Below, piece after piece: positions 1 to 6,097 of a stretch of 9,031 nt of DNA. The notes beneath the pieces were generated by a model, which saw only the letters and a list, made by a program, of their open reading frames with translations, did no database searches and was not told the DNA's origin. Source of the stretch: an uncultured Altererythrobacter sp. (GTDB lineage: Bacteria; Pseudomonadota; Alphaproteobacteria; Sphingomonadales; Sphingomonadaceae); contig CAMPIA010000040.1 of the NCBI GenBank assembly GCA_946886175.1, forward strand, positions 1 to 9,031. Direction: 5' to 3'. The number at the start of each line of letters is the position of its first letter. The stretch's first letter is position 1. The position numbers were made by a program, and so were the translations under genes.

Positions 1-605
1 CGCTGGCGATCGAATGCGCGACCGAGGCCTGTTCGGTCGCGCTGTTCGAAGGCGATGAAGTGGTCGCGAGCGACCACCGCGTGCTCGGCCGCGGCCATGC
101 CGAACGGCTGGTGCCCATGATCGCCGCGCTGCCCGATCGGGGACGGGCGGAGCGCATTCTCGTCTCGCTCGGCCCGGGCAGCTTCACCGGCGTGCGGATC
201 GGCGTCGCGACCGCGCGCGCGCTCGGCTACGCCTGGCGCGCGCAAGTCGCCGGCTATCCCACGCTCGCGCTGCTCGCCGCGACGATGCGCGCCGACCGGC
301 CGGGTGAACGCATTGCGGTGTGCAACGGCGGCGGGCACGGAGAATGGTTCGTCCAGCAGTTCGACGCCGACGGCAAACCGGAAGGCGATATCCGCTCGCT
401 CGCGCCCGAGGCCGCGGCAGCCGCACTCGACGCCGCGCTCGTCTGCGGGACCCAGGCCGAAGCGCTGGTCGCGCTGCGCGGGCACGGACAGGCGCTGCCG
501 CTTCATCCCGATGCGCGCTTCGCGCTCGCGGTGCCCGCGCGGCTCGTCACGTCCGGGGTGCGCCCGATCTACGGCCGCGCGCCCGACGCGAGATTGCCCG
601 GATGA
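1..605 (+). CDS. tsaB: TsaB, tRNA t6A37 synthesis subunit (5' end missing)
   Basis: TsaB is the non-catalytic, actin-fold partner of TsaD in the complex that transfers threonylcarbamoyl to A37 of ANN-decoding tRNAs in the cytoplasm. The gene is open at the left edge. The first complete codon is at position 3, and 200 residues remain. It begins LAIECATEACSVALFE, the usual TsaB first strand, so probably only a few residues are lost. The family signature LGPGSFTGVR lies at in-window residues 56-65, after a GHAERLVPMI segment typical of TsaB. The paired metal-binding histidines of TsaD are absent, which separates it from that paralogue. Its TGA overlaps the ATG of the next gene (ATGA), so the two are probably translationally coupled. 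The pairing with a RimI-like gene is widespread in bacteria. Confidence 0.93.
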   Translation, partial: LAIECATEACSVALFEGDEVVASDHRVLGRGHAERLVPMIAALPDRGRAERILVSLGPGSFTGVRIGVATARALGYAWRAQVAGYPTLALLAATMRADRPGERIAVCNGGGHGEWFVQQFDADGKPEGDIRSLAPEAAAAALDAALVCGTQAEALVALRGHGQALPLHPDARFALAVPARLVTSGVRPIYGRAPDARLPG

Positions 606-1057
606 AGGACGACCTCGACCGGATCATGGAGGTGATGGACGCCGCCTTCGATCCGGCCTGGGCCGAGGCATGGTCGCGCCGTCAGGTGGGCGATTCGCTG
701 GCCATGCCCAATACTTCCTACCAACTTGCCGACGAAACCGGCCGTTCGCCCCCCGGCGGCATAGACGCGGCGGGCTTCGCGCTGACCCGCTACGCGCCCG
801 GCGAAGAAGAACTCCTGCTGATCGCGGTGCGCCCCGAATTGCGCGGCCGGGGCGTGGGCCGCATTCTGCTCGAGCGCATCTTCGCGGCGGCGCGCGAGCG
901 CGGTGCCGAGCGCATGTTTCTGGAAATGCGCGACAACAACCCCGCGCTCGGGCTCTACACTTCGATGGGCTTCGAGCCGATCGGGCGACGAAAGGCTTAT
1001 TACAGATTGCCGTCGGGGCAATTTCTCGACGCGATTACCTTTGGCCGGCAATTGTAA
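602..1057 (+). CDS. rimI: RimI-like GNAT N-acetyltransferase
   Basis: This is a 151-residue GNAT-fold protein that by family would acetylate the N-terminal alanine of ribosomal protein S18, using acetyl-CoA. Some RimI proteins also modify other N-termini or lysines. The acetyl-CoA pyrophosphate loop R-x-x-G-x-G is at residues 81-86 (RGRGVG). The C-terminal motif NNPALGLYTSMGF (about 112-124) is followed by GRRKAYY, a RimI hallmark. E108 and Y119 match in position the catalytic Glu and Tyr of E. coli RimI, by my alignment. The ATG at 602 overlaps the tsaB stop codon and gives a normal-length protein; the same frame is open further upstream only inside tsaB. Expression is probably coupled to tsaB. 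True substrate specificity cannot be read from sequence. Confidence 0.9.
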   Translation: MKDDLDRIMEVMDAAFDPAWAEAWSRRQVGDSLAMPNTSYQLADETGRSPPGGIDAAGFALTRYAPGEEELLLIAVRPELRGRGVGRILLERIFAAARERGAERMFLEMRDNNPALGLYTSMGFEPIGRRKAYYRLPSGQFLDAITFGRQL

Positions 1058-1103
1058 GTGTGCGGCGCCCAGTTTTGCAGTGAAACCCAATAGTGCGCCG
1101 TAT

Positions 1104-1119
1104 AACTGTTGAAACAGTT
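1104..1119. promoter_or_regulatory. 16-bp perfect dyad upstream of mucR
   Basis: AACTGTT-GA-AACAGTT is a perfect inverted repeat with 7-bp arms and a 2-bp centre. It lies in an AT-richer patch 46 bp after the rimI stop and 88 bp before the preferred mucR start. The hexamer TATAAC (1101-1106) overlaps its left edge and resembles a -10 element, but I find no good -35 at the right distance. The short centre suits a dimeric repressor site better than an RNA hairpin, and no T-tract follows, so a terminator is unlikely. The cognate protein is unknown. Confidence 0.4.
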
Positions 1120-1146
1120 CTTGGATTGGTCCATGCGCGATCCGGT

Positions 1147-1158
1147 GGGTAAAGACCC
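1147..1158. repeat. GGGT-N4-ACCC palindrome, copy 1 (mucR leader)
   Basis: GGGTAAAGACCC has the same half-sites as the two copies found after mucR (1694-1705 and 1743-1754). It ends 49 nt before the preferred mucR start codon. A read-through by eye found no fourth copy in the window. It could be a protein-binding site or, in RNA, a 4-bp stem with a tetraloop. Confidence 0.45.
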
Positions 1159-1177
1159 GCGGGGTTGCAGAAATACC

Positions 1178-1225
1178 GAAAACGGCGAAAACGCCATCGA
1201 GGAAAACATGGAAAACATCGAAAAC
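1178..1225 (+). repeat. Five in-register GAAAAC repeats around the mucR start
   Basis: GAAAAC occurs at 1178, 1187, 1202, 1211 and 1220, with steps of 9, 15, 9 and 9 nt, all multiples of three. The third copy is part of the ribosome-binding region and the fourth directly follows the ATG at 1208. In frame it reads as a run of Glu-Asn pairs on both sides of that ATG. The patch is A-rich within a strongly GC-rich region. It may be a translation-enhancing leader, a binding site for an AT-preferring protein such as MucR itself, or simple codon repetition if translation begins further upstream. Confidence 0.55.
1199..1203 (+). promoter_or_regulatory. Ribosome binding site deciding the mucR start
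   Basis: GAGGA lies 4 nt before the ATG at 1208. The other in-frame starts (TTG 1109, ATG 1133) have no comparable purine-rich site and would add residues outside the usual MucR length, so this site favours 1208. Confidence 0.55.
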
Positions 1226-1648
1226 GATACGGCCGAAATGCTCATCACACTGACGTCCGACATCGTTGCCGCGCACGTGAGCAACAACAATGTCGCCGTC
1301 GACGAAGTTTCGTCGCTTATCGCCAATGTCTACGGCGCGCTCGCCGGCCTCGGCACCGGTGGGGTGCAGGAAGAGGTTGCTCCCGATCCGGCGGTTTCGA
1401 TCCGCTCTTCGGTCAAGAAGGATCACATCACTTGCCTCGACTGCGGCAAGAAGATGAAGATGCTCAAGCGCCACCTGACCACCGAACACGGCATGAGCGT
1501 GGACGAATATCGCGCGCGTTGGAACCTCAGTTCCGACTATCCGATGGTCGCGCCCGACTATGCCGAAACGCGCCGCGATCTGGCGAAGAAGATCGGCCTC
1601 GGCCGCAAGCCGGGCCAGAAGCGCGGCCGTCGCAAAAAAGGCGCCTGA
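1208..1648 (+). CDS. MucR/Ros-family zinc-finger transcription regulator
   Basis: This 146-residue protein is a typical MucR/Ros regulator. An N-terminal alpha-helical segment (about residues 8-48), which in the family mediates oligomerisation, precedes a prokaryotic Cys2His2 zinc finger C76-x2-C79-x9-H89-x4-H94. The finger is followed by the conserved MSVDEYRARWNL segment and a very basic tail (KPGQKRGRRKKGA). MucR proteins bind AT-rich DNA broadly, act in an H-NS-like way and control surface polysaccharide, motility, cell-cycle or virulence genes in Alphaproteobacteria. The ATG at 1208 gives the family's usual length and start (MENIENDTAEM). A TTG at 1109 or ATG at 1133 would add 33 or 25 residues without clear family support. 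The gene sits alone between two dyad-rich gaps, so it may form its own transcription unit. Family assignment is secure; targets are unknown. Confidence 0.92.
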   Translation: MENIENDTAEMLITLTSDIVAAHVSNNNVAVDEVSSLIANVYGALAGLGTGGVQEEVAPDPAVSIRSSVKKDHITCLDCGKKMKMLKRHLTTEHGMSVDEYRARWNLSSDYPMVAPDYAETRRDLAKKIGLGRKPGQKRGRRKKGA

Positions 1649-1693
1649 GCCGCCGCTCGCGCATAGCTTGCGAACAGCGCACCCGCGTCGTCG

Positions 1694-1754
1694 GGGTTCG
1701 GACCCCAAACCGGCAGCGGCCGATCCGGCCATTGTCAGTTTCGGGTCTGGACCC
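1694..1754. repeat. Two GGGT-N4-ACCC palindromes and a middle dyad between mucR and fur
   Basis: Copy 2 is GGGTTCGGACCC (1694-1705, extended by one more G:C pair on each side to 1693-1706). Copy 3 is GGGTCTGGACCC (1743-1754). Between them lies GGCCG-ATC-CGGCC (1718-1730). The three dyad centres (1699.5, 1724 and 1748.5) are evenly spaced at 24.5 bp. As RNA, copies 2 and 3 would form tetraloop hairpins, and the GACCC of copy 2 could instead pair with the GGGTC of copy 3. No T-tract follows, so a classical terminator is not supported. The rest of this 146-bp gap shows only a possible fur promoter and the fur ribosome-binding site. Confidence 0.5.
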
Positions 1755-1760
1755 TAAGGC
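1732..1760 (+). promoter_or_regulatory. Possible fur promoter enclosing palindrome copy 3
   Basis: TTGTCA (1732-1737) matches the -35 consensus at five of six bases. A 17-bp spacer leads to TAAGGC (1755-1760), which is only a poor -10. The spacer contains the palindrome at 1743-1754, a position where a bound protein would affect polymerase. The weak -10 keeps this a suggestion. Confidence 0.25.
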
Positions 1761-1783
1761 AGCGGGGCGTTTTACCATTTTCT

Positions 1784-1788
1784 GAGGG
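1784..1788 (+). promoter_or_regulatory. Ribosome binding site for the TTG start of fur
   Basis: GAGGG lies 6 nt before the TTG at 1795. An in-frame TGA at 1783-1785 overlaps it, so translation must begin after that stop, and the TTG is the only start codon that keeps the full Fur N-terminus. Confidence 0.7.
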
Positions 1789-1794
1789 CTGGCC

Positions 1795-2226
1795 TTGTCG
1801 CAGCGGATCGATCTCGAACAATTGTGCGCCGATCGCGGTTTGCGCATTACCGAACAACGGCGCGTGATTGCGCGGGTTCTGTCGGAAAGCGAGGATCACC
1901 CCGACGTCGAGCAGTTGCACCGCCGCGCCTCGGCGATCGATCCGAAAATCTCGATCGCCACGGTCTATCGCACGGTGCGCCTGTTCGAGGACGCAGGCAT
2001 CCTCGACCGGCACGATTTCGGTGACGGCCGCGCACGTTACGAAGCCGCGCCCGAGGCGCATCACGACCACCTGATCGACGTTGAAAGCGGCAATGTCGTC
2101 GAATTCGTCGATCCTGAGCTCGAGGCGCTGCAGAAGGTTATCGCCGAACGGCTCGGCTATCGTCTGGTCGACCACCGGATGGAGCTTTACGGGGTCAAGC
2201 TCGACCGCGGCGAAAAGAACGGCTGA
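1795..2226 (+). CDS. fur: Fur/Mur-family metal-responsive regulator (TTG start)
   Basis: This 143-residue protein is a ferric uptake regulator homologue, a dimeric metal-dependent repressor of iron or manganese uptake genes. The winged-helix domain (about 1-84) includes the recognition segment ISIATVYRTVRLFEDAGIL. The dimerisation domain carries the metal motif HHDH (89-92), and H35 sits where the E. coli Fur histidine of DH-x-S is expected. The structural CxxC after HHDHLI in E. coli Fur is replaced by D95-x-x-S98, and no C-terminal cysteine pair is present. This pattern is usual in alphaproteobacterial Fur/Mur proteins, some of which sense manganese. The start is a TTG, forced by the in-frame stop at 1783. 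The stop codon overlaps the plsC ATG. Whether it senses Fe or Mn cannot be told here. Confidence 0.9.
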   Translation: MSQRIDLEQLCADRGLRITEQRRVIARVLSESEDHPDVEQLHRRASAIDPKISIATVYRTVRLFEDAGILDRHDFGDGRARYEAAPEAHHDHLIDVESGNVVEFVDPELEALQKVIAERLGYRLVDHRMELYGVKLDRGEKNG

Positions 2227-2978
2227 TGGCGCCCGCCCGGGCCTTGCCCGAGCCGCGCATTCGGCCGCTTGGCTGGGCGCTGCTCGCGGTGCGGCTCACG
2301 CTCATGCTGATCCTGCTGATCGTGTGCGCACCGCTGCATCTGGTCTGGCGCGCGGTCGGCGCGGGCCGCTGGTGGCCGCGCGTGTTCCTCGCCGGCGTCG
2401 GCTCGATCGCCGGGCTCGACGTTCGGATCGAGGGTCGGCGGGTGAAAGGGGCGCTGCTGCTCGCCAACCACGTATCCTGGCTCGATATTCCGGCGCTCTC
2501 GCATGCCAGCGGCACCGCTTTCGTCGCGCACGACGGGCTGACCGCATTTCCGCTGCTCAAGTGGCTGTGCGAGATGAACGACACGGTGTTCATTGCGCGC
2601 GGCCGCCGCGGCAGCGTGTCGGAGCAGGTCGAACAGATCCGCACCGCGATGGCCGAGACCGGCTGTCTGACGCTGTTTCCCGAAGGCACGACCAGCGACG
2701 GCACGGGAACGGCCACGTTCAAGTCCTCGCTGCTGAGCGCGCTCGACCCTCTGCCGGCGGGTCTTGCGGTCCAGCCGGTCGCACTGACTTATCGCGACGC
2801 GCCCGAGATTTCGTGGGTCGGCGAGGAGCACGGGCTCGACAACTTCAAGCGCATCCTCGCGCGGCTCCGGCCGATCCGGCTGACGATCCGCTTCCTTCCC
2901 CCGCTCGAAGACGCCGACCTCGCCGACCGCAAGGCGGTGGCGCAGGCGGCGCAGGCGGCGATCGCCCGCGCGCTTTGA
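2226..2978 (+). CDS. plsC: PlsC, 1-acylglycerol-3-phosphate acyltransferase
   Basis: This 250-residue inner-membrane enzyme acylates lysophosphatidic acid to phosphatidic acid, the precursor of membrane phospholipids. All family motifs are visible: NHVSWLD (81-87) with the catalytic H82 and D87, VFIARG (121-126), FPEGTT (151-156) for glycerol-phosphate binding, and QPVALTY (183-189). A hydrophobic segment at about residues 18-40 fits the usual N-terminal membrane anchor. The ATG overlaps the fur stop by one base (TGATG), so it is probably translated by coupling with fur. An ornithine-lipid (OlsA-type) acyltransferase role is possible because those enzymes share the fold, but no olsB neighbour is visible. 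The 3' end is alanine-rich and contains a 9-bp repeat. Confidence 0.88.
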   Translation: MAPARALPEPRIRPLGWALLAVRLTLMLILLIVCAPLHLVWRAVGAGRWWPRVFLAGVGSIAGLDVRIEGRRVKGALLLANHVSWLDIPALSHASGTAFVAHDGLTAFPLLKWLCEMNDTVFIARGRRGSVSEQVEQIRTAMAETGCLTLFPEGTTSDGTGTATFKSSLLSALDPLPAGLAVQPVALTYRDAPEISWVGEEHGLDNFKRILARLRPIRLTIRFLPPLEDADLADRKAVAQAAQAAIARAL

Positions 2979-2989
2979 GCGCGCTTTGA
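2968..2989 (+). repeat. 11-bp tandem duplication across the plsC stop codon
   Basis: GCGCGCTTTGA occurs twice without a gap (2968-2978 and 2979-2989). The first copy ends exactly with the plsC TGA, so the second lies wholly after the stop and repeats the last codons plus the stop in a shifted frame. It looks like a slippage duplication with no effect on the protein. Confidence 0.75.
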
Positions 2990-3037
2990 GCGCACCCTCG
3001 CCAAACGCGCGTTGCAGGCACACCCTTTCGCAAGTCG

Positions 3038-3055
3038 CGCAATTGCGGTAACCGC
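3038..3055. promoter_or_regulatory. Overlapping palindromes just before miaB
   Basis: CGCAATTGCG (3038-3047) is a perfect 10-bp palindrome. It overlaps GCGGT-A-ACCGC (3045-3055), which has 5-bp arms. Only 8 nt separate them from the miaB ATG, and that interval has no Shine-Dalgarno-like sequence. They could be an operator or two alternative small leader hairpins. The rest of the plsC-miaB gap shows nothing further apart from the tandem repeat. Confidence 0.35.
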
Positions 3056-3063
3056 CGCGCCCC

Positions 3064-4431
3064 ATGCGACAGAGCAATCCTCCCAGGACCTATCGGGTCA
3101 AGAGCTTCGGCTGCCAGATGAACGTCTACGACGGCGAGCGCATGGCCGAGATGCTCGCCGAAAAGGGCATCGCGCCCGCGCCCGACGGGGAGGAGGCGGA
3201 CCTGGTGGTGCTCAACACCTGCCACATCCGCGAGAAGGCGGCCGAGAAGGTCTATTCGGATATCGGAAGGCTGGCGAAGGCCGGCCGCGCGGCGGGCAAG
3301 GAGCCGCTGATCGCGGTCGCGGGCTGTGTCGCGCAGGCCGAAGGCGAGGAGATCATGGCGCGCGCGCCGGCGGTTTCGATGGTGGTCGGCCCGCAGGCCT
3401 ACCACCGCCTGCCCGAAATGCTCGACAAGGCCGTGCGGGGCGAGCGCGCGACCGACACCGACATGCCGCCGATCGCCAAGTTCGGCGCCCTGCCCCAGCG
3501 AAACGGCGCGCACAAAAAGCGGTTTCCTACAGCCTTCCTCACGGTGCAGGAGGGGTGCGACAAGTTCTGCACCTACTGCGTGGTGCCTTACACGCGCGGC
3601 GCGGAAATTTCGCGTCCGTTCGCCGATCTCGTGATCGAAGCCAACCATCTGGTCGAAGGTGGAGCGCGCGAGATCACGCTGCTCGGCCAGAACGTGAATG
3701 CATGGCGCGGCGCGGATGCGAAAGGTGACGATTGCGGCCTCGACGGACTGATAAGAGAGCTTGCCAAGATCGCGGATTTGAAGCGAATTCGGTACACCAC
3801 GAGCCATCCCAATGATTTTTCGGAAGGGCTGATTCGGTGTCACGCCGAAGTCGAAAAACTGATGCCCTACCTTCACCTTCCGGTGCAGAGCGGCTCGGAC
3901 CGCGTGCTCAAGGCGATGAACCGCAGTCACACCGTCGACAGCTATCTCCGCCTGCTCGAACGCGTCTGTGCCGGGCGCCCCGGTCTCGCGCTGTCGGGGG
4001 ACTTCATCGTCGGCTTTCCAGGCGAGACCGACGCCGAGTTCGAGGAGACACTGCGCCTCGTCGATTCGGTCGGCTACGCGCAGGCGTTCAGCTTCAAGTA
4101 TTCGCCCCGCCCCGGCACCCCGGCCGCGACGATGGAAGGACAAGTCCCGCGCGAGGTGATGGACGAGCGCCTCCAGCGCCTCCAGGCCGCGCTCAATCGC
4201 GACCAGCTCGCGTTCAACCAGTGCTCGGTGGGGCGCACCTGCGAAGTGCTGGTCGAACGCAAGGGCAAGCGGCCCGGCCAGTGGCTCGGCAAGTCTCCCT
4301 GGCTGCAATCGGTATGGTTCGCGGGAGATCTCGGGGCCGGTACGGCGATCGGCGATCTGGTCGAGGTCGAACTGGTGGAGGCGGGGCCGAACTCGCTCGC
4401 GGGCAAATTGCGCCAGTCTGTGCTCGCCTGA
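3064..4431 (+). CDS. miaB: MiaB, tRNA-2-methylthio-N6-dimethylallyladenosine synthase
   Basis: MiaB is a radical-SAM methylthiotransferase that converts i6A37 to ms2i6A37 in tRNAs reading codons that begin with U. The 455-residue protein has the expected three parts. The N-terminal UPF0004 domain holds a second 4Fe-4S cluster through C17, C53 and C88 (SFGCQMN, NTCHIRE, AGCVAQ). The radical-SAM core has C165-x3-C169-x2-C172 (CDKFCTYC). A C-terminal TRAM RNA-binding domain covers roughly 380-450. The SFGCQMN start and overall length favour MiaB over MtaB or RimO. The ATG at 3064 is the only reasonable start, because an in-frame TAA lies at 3049-3051. No clear ribosome-binding site precedes it. 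Codons 3751-3840 are less GC-ending than the rest and include ATA and AGA. Confidence 0.95.
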   Translation: MRQSNPPRTYRVKSFGCQMNVYDGERMAEMLAEKGIAPAPDGEEADLVVLNTCHIREKAAEKVYSDIGRLAKAGRAAGKEPLIAVAGCVAQAEGEEIMARAPAVSMVVGPQAYHRLPEMLDKAVRGERATDTDMPPIAKFGALPQRNGAHKKRFPTAFLTVQEGCDKFCTYCVVPYTRGAEISRPFADLVIEANHLVEGGAREITLLGQNVNAWRGADAKGDDCGLDGLIRELAKIADLKRIRYTTSHPNDFSEGLIRCHAEVEKLMPYLHLPVQSGSDRVLKAMNRSHTVDSYLRLLERVCAGRPGLALSGDFIVGFPGETDAEFEETLRLVDSVGYAQAFSFKYSPRPGTPAATMEGQVPREVMDERLQRLQAALNRDQLAFNQCSVGRTCEVLVERKGKRPGQWLGKSPWLQSVWFAGDLGAGTAIGDLVEVELVEAGPNSLAGKLRQSVLA

Positions 4432-4454
4432 CTTCCCGCCGCCTCGTCCCACCC

Positions 4455-4481
4455 CCGCAACAATCCCCGGCGTTGTTGCGG
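4455..4481. terminator. 9-bp perfect stem-loop between miaB and phoH
   Basis: CCGCAACAA (4455-4463) and TTGTTGCGG (4473-4481) are perfectly complementary around a 9-nt loop, starting 24 nt after the miaB stop. No T-tract follows, so it is not a canonical intrinsic terminator. It may protect the 3' end of the upstream transcript, act as an RNA-processing site, or serve as an operator before the possible phoH promoter. Calling it a terminator is the least committed choice. Confidence 0.4.
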
Positions 4482-4489
4482 CACCAGGC

Positions 4490-4517
4490 TTGCCTCCCGT
4501 GCGTTGCATTCTAGATT
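4490..4517 (+). promoter_or_regulatory. Possible phoH promoter
   Basis: TTGCCT (4490-4495) and TAGATT (4512-4517) are separated by 16 bp. Each matches the sigma-70 consensus at four of six bases. It lies directly after the stem-loop at 4455-4481 and about 40 bp before the ATG at 4558, as expected for a phoH-ybeY-corC unit. Evidence is consensus matching only. Confidence 0.3.
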
Positions 4518-4557
4518 CGCGTTCGCAGCACCAGAGGCCGCAAGCCAGAAAGACTAC

Positions 4558-5583
4558 ATGGGACGCAGACCGACCCGCGCCGTTCAGGCCATTTCGCCCC
4601 CGCCCAGCCCGCAGCGCGAGATCAGACGCGCGCGGGCGGAACTGGCTTTCGAGGATCAGTCGCTGCTGGTGCCGCTGTTCGGCCAGTTCGACGCGAACCT
4701 GGTGCAGGTCGAAAACCGGCTGGGCGTGTTCATTTCGGCGCGCGGCGAAAAGGTCCAGATCGAAGGGCCGGAGGATAGCGTGGCCCGCGCGCGCGACGTG
4801 ATCCACACGATGTACGACCGGCTCTCGCGCGGGCAGGAGCTCGATTCGGGCGCGATCGAATCGCTGATCATGATGTCGAACGAACCCACGCTCGAAGGGA
4901 TCATCGCAGGCGACGACGGCCCGCCGGTCATGATCCGCACCCGGCGCAAGACGATCGTGCCGCGCAGCGCCGGGCAGATCCCCTACATGCGCCAGCTCGC
5001 GCGCGACGAGATCATCTTCGCGCTCGGTCCGGCGGGCACCGGCAAGACCTATCTCGCGGTCGCGCAGGCGGTCAGCCAGCTCATCACCGGCAGCGTCCAG
5101 CGGCTGATCCTCAGCCGCCCCGCGGTCGAGGCGGGCGAGAAGATCGGCTTCCTGCCCGGCGATATGAAGGAGAAGGTCGATCCTTACCTGCGCCCGCTCT
5201 ACGATGCGCTCTACGATTGCATGCCGCCCGAGCAGGTCGAACGGCACCTCGCCTCGGGCGTGATCGAGGTCGCACCGATCGCCTTCATGCGGGGGCGCAC
5301 GCTGGCCGACGCCTTCGTCATCCTCGACGAAGCGCAGAACACCACCCGCGAGCAGATGAAGATGTTCCTCACCCGCTTCGGCCAGAACAGCCGCATGGTC
5401 GTGTGCGGCGATCCGCGCCAGGTCGACATTCCCGGCGGCGACGCGATGAGCGGATTGCCCGACGCGGTCTCGCGGCTGGAGGGCGTCGAAGGCATCGCGG
5501 TCAGCCGCTTCACCGCCGCCGATGTGGTCCGCCACCCGATCGTGGGCCGCATCGTCGAAGCCTACGAAGGCAAGGACACCTGA
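4558..5583 (+). CDS. phoH: PhoH-family ATPase (YbeZ type)
   Basis: This 341-residue cytoplasmic protein has a P-loop NTPase of the PhoH/YbeZ family. YbeZ works with YbeY, encoded next, in rRNA maturation and ribosome quality control, and PhoH-like proteins are thought to act as RNA helicases or with RNases. An N-terminal region with a KH-like RNA-binding appearance (about 20-90) precedes Walker A GPAGTGKT (157-164) and Walker B VILDEAQN (254-261). The conserved [17 protein letters not shown] and [12 protein letters not shown] segments are also present. The length agrees with E. coli YbeZ. I chose the ATG at 4558, since a TTG at 4504 would add 18 residues and would lie within the possible -10 region. 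The gap to ybeY is only 5 nt. Confidence 0.92.
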   Translation: MGRRPTRAVQAISPPPSPQREIRRARAELAFEDQSLLVPLFGQFDANLVQVENRLGVFISARGEKVQIEGPEDSVARARDVIHTMYDRLSRGQELDSGAIESLIMMSNEPTLEGIIAGDDGPPVMIRTRRKTIVPRSAGQIPYMRQLARDEIIFALGPAGTGKTYLAVAQAVSQLITGSVQRLILSRPAVEAGEKIGFLPGDMKEKVDPYLRPLYDALYDCMPPEQVERHLASGVIEVAPIAFMRGRTLADAFVILDEAQNTTREQMKMFLTRFGQNSRMVVCGDPRQVDIPGGDAMSGLPDAVSRLEGVEGIAVSRFTAADVVRHPIVGRIVEAYEGKDT

Positions 5584-5588
5584 ATCCA

Positions 5589-6092
5589 ATGGACCTCGAC
5601 ATCGAAATCGACGGATGGCCGGGCAGCTACGACTGGGCCGATCTTGCCTATCGCGCCGCCGAGGCGGCCGAGCAGGTCGCGCCCGAACTCGCCAACCGGC
5701 GGCTGACCGCGAGCGTGCTGTTCACCGTCGACGAGGAGCTGCGCACGCTCAACCGCGAATGGCGGACCAAGGACAAGCCGACCAACGTGCTCTCGTTCCC
5801 GATGCTGCTGCGCGACGAGCTGCGCGGCCTGGCGCCCGAAGGCGGGCCCGAAATGCTCGGCGATGTTGCGCTCGCGTGGGAGACCTGCCTGCGCGAAGCC
5901 GCGGAGAAGGGCGTTTCGACCGAAGATCACACCGCGCATCTGGTGGTTCACGGTCTGCTCCACCTCGCCGGCCACGATCACGAGAAATCCGATGCCGACG
6001 CCGAGGCGATGGAGGCTTTGGAGCGAAAGGCGCTTGCGATTCTGGGGCTGCCGGACCCATATGGCGGTTCCACCAACCGGGAGCACGTTTGA
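5589..6092 (+). CDS. ybeY: YbeY, rRNA maturation endoribonuclease
   Basis: YbeY is a small zinc-dependent metalloprotein needed for 16S rRNA 3'-end maturation and 70S ribosome quality control. This 167-residue protein carries the family signature [11 protein letters not shown] (121-131), with zinc ligands H121, H125 and H131. The upstream conserved segment [18 protein letters not shown] (54-71) is also complete. It begins 5 nt after the phoH stop. AAGGA (5572-5576), inside the end of phoH, is a possible ribosome-binding site at long spacing. Placement between phoH and corC matches the common bacterial ybeZ-ybeY-ybeX order, consistent with joint function. Nothing unusual is seen. Confidence 0.95.
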   Translation: MDLDIEIDGWPGSYDWADLAYRAAEAAEQVAPELANRRLTASVLFTVDEELRTLNREWRTKDKPTNVLSFPMLLRDELRGLAPEGGPEMLGDVALAWETCLREAAEKGVSTEDHTAHLVVHGLLHLAGHDHEKSDADAEAMEALERKALAILGLPDPYGGSTNREHV

Positions 6093-6095
6093 GGG
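6091..6095 (+). promoter_or_regulatory. Ribosome binding site of corC inside the ybeY stop
   Basis: GAGGG shares its first two bases with the ybeY TGA and lies 2 nt before the corC ATG (6098). The overlap suggests that corC is translated by ribosomes finishing ybeY; the spacing is shorter than ideal. Confidence 0.45.
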
Positions 6096-6097
6096 CC

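Noticed and set aside
1109..1207. Upstream TTG or ATG start for mucR
   Set aside because: It would add 33 or 25 residues with no family similarity and no ribosome-binding site, while ATG 1208 has GAGGA and gives normal length. The Glu-Asn repetition keeps a small doubt.
1521..1534. GGAAC-CTCA-GTTCC dyad inside mucR
   Set aside because: It lies in conserved coding sequence (the RWNLSS region), so the symmetry is readily explained by codons.
569..1732. A 387-codon open frame on the - strand
   Set aside because: It is antisense to rimI and mucR and crosses their gaps without domain features; explained by base composition.
2941..2967. Short GCGCAGGCG repeats at the end of plsC
   Set aside because: They encode an Ala-Gln-Ala-Ala tail and look like ordinary low-complexity coding sequence.
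4504..4557. TTG start for phoH
   Set aside because: It has no ribosome-binding site, overlaps a possible promoter region, and the ATG at 4558 already gives the usual PhoH length.
2845..5589. A 914-codon open frame on the - strand
   Set aside because: It lies antisense to miaB and phoH, both certain genes, and its translation is His/Arg/Ala/Asp rich with no family motif. High-GC codon bias leaves such antisense frames open.
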